Shown: in pieces, positions 63,884-64,000 of the stretch
Numbering within the stretch: position 1 is the first letter of the stretch
Layout: each line of letters opens with the position of its first letter
Assembly: GCF_015352425.1 (NCBI RefSeq)
Contig: NZ_JADKNH010000015.1
Span: forward strand, 58,775-122,774
From: Fusibacter ferrireducens
GTDB lineage: Bacteria > Bacillota > Clostridia > Peptostreptococcales > Acidaminobacteraceae
DNA: 64,000 nucleotides
Direction of reading: 5' to 3'
Notes under the pieces: generated by a model
Databases searched by the model: none
What the model saw: only the letters and a program-made list of their open reading frames with translations
What the model was told of the DNA's origin: nothing
Made by a program: the position numbers and the translations under genes

Positions 63884-64000
63884 GCGTTAAACCTAACACA
63901 CATTTTCAACATTTAAATTTTATGCGACAATAAACAAAAACATTAAGGAGCTTGTCGCTATGAAAAATGAATCCCTAAGACAATTATGGTCTGATCGCAT
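63880..64000 (+). mobile_element. Left end of an IS66-family insertion sequence
   Basis: Starts GTAAGCG, the GTAA-type terminal repeat described for IS66 elements. An upstream untranslated stretch and a transposition-gene start follow. Only the first ~120 bases are in the window, so the right end and target duplication cannot be seen. Confidence 0.7.
63961..64000 (+). CDS. tnpA: IS66-family accessory protein TnpA, N-terminus
   Basis: Only 13 residues, MKNESLRQLWSDR, before the window ends. The LRQLWSDRI pattern is the start of IS66-family TnpA-type proteins. AAGGAGC precedes ATG 63961. Confidence 0.75.

Noticed and set aside
63424..63912. Reverse-strand 162-residue open frame over the HNH gene
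   Set aside because: Runs into the IS end and overlaps the HNH gene on the other strand; the HNH motifs fix the real frame.

Overview
The window looks like a chromosomal segment of a low-GC, anaerobic Gram-positive bacterium (class Clostridia). The evidence is AT-rich intergenic DNA, strong AGGAGG-type ribosome binding sites, a trimeric NAD-linked [FeFe] hydrogenase, the rapZ-yvcK-whiA block, a DnaE-type Pol III and a partner-switching module. I cannot name the genus from sequence alone. No tRNA, rRNA or CRISPR array was found. The first gene (uvrA) and the last (an IS66-type transposon gene) run off the window.

Layout. 1-4.9 kb: uvrA 3' part, a reverse-strand membrane protein, and uvrC. 5.1-9.8 kb: the hydCB-A hydrogenase operon behind a sigma-A-type promoter with a near-perfect Rex operator. 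10.1-14.8 kb: dTMP kinase, then a second Rex-site operon (DRTGG, GHKL ATPase, hydrogenase-like sensor, DRTGG, PHP, GHKL ATPase) that looks like a redox/H2 signalling unit. 15-16.8 kb: typA. 17-20.7 kb: TadE/TadG-like pseudopilin-type proteins plus a small Ser/Thr kinase. 20.8-22.9 kb: a GH18-type cell-wall protein and a tiny zinc-ribbon protein. 23-26.7 kb: an unassigned ATP-grasp/PHP/polysaccharide-deacetylase operon. 26.7-29.9 kb: a structured leader with an intrinsic terminator (pan-motif-like) before panG-panB-panC-panD. 30-35.4 kb: murB, then a Na+/H+ antiporter-family protein followed by an anti-sigma kinase, a STAS antagonist and a REC-PP2C phosphatase. 35.5-45.6 kb: PHP phosphatase, rapZ, yvcK, NUDIX, whiA, a solute-binding lipoprotein, dnaE and pfkA. 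45.6-46.04 kb: a cloverleaf-like palindrome cluster followed by five 67-bp tandem repeats, ahead of pyk. 48-55.4 kb: dipeptidase, DUF819 transporter, XRE-cupin regulator, ferredoxin-type aldo/keto reductase, two YdcZ-type half-transporters, a Crp/Fnr regulator and a GerMN protein. 55.4-57 kb: an RlmD-type rRNA methyltransferase.

From about 57 kb to the end the content becomes accessory. There is an orphan class III nucleotide-cyclase-like protein and two tiny ORFs. Then comes a tightly packed operon: XRE regulator, N6-adenine DNA methyltransferase, a protein with two GHKL ATPase modules, a receiver-like protein and an HNH nuclease. The start of a sixth gene is cut off by the left end of an IS66-family element. 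This operon is the best candidate for an undescribed defence or restriction-like system: methylation could mark self, the GHKL/receiver pair could act as sensor and relay, and HNH could be the effector.

Regulatory themes: two Rex operators tie the catalytic and sensor-like hydrogenase operons to the NADH/NAD+ ratio. Pantothenate synthesis appears to be controlled by leader-RNA attenuation. Several local regulators (XRE-cupin, Crp/Fnr, island XRE) have palindromic candidate operators next to their own genes.
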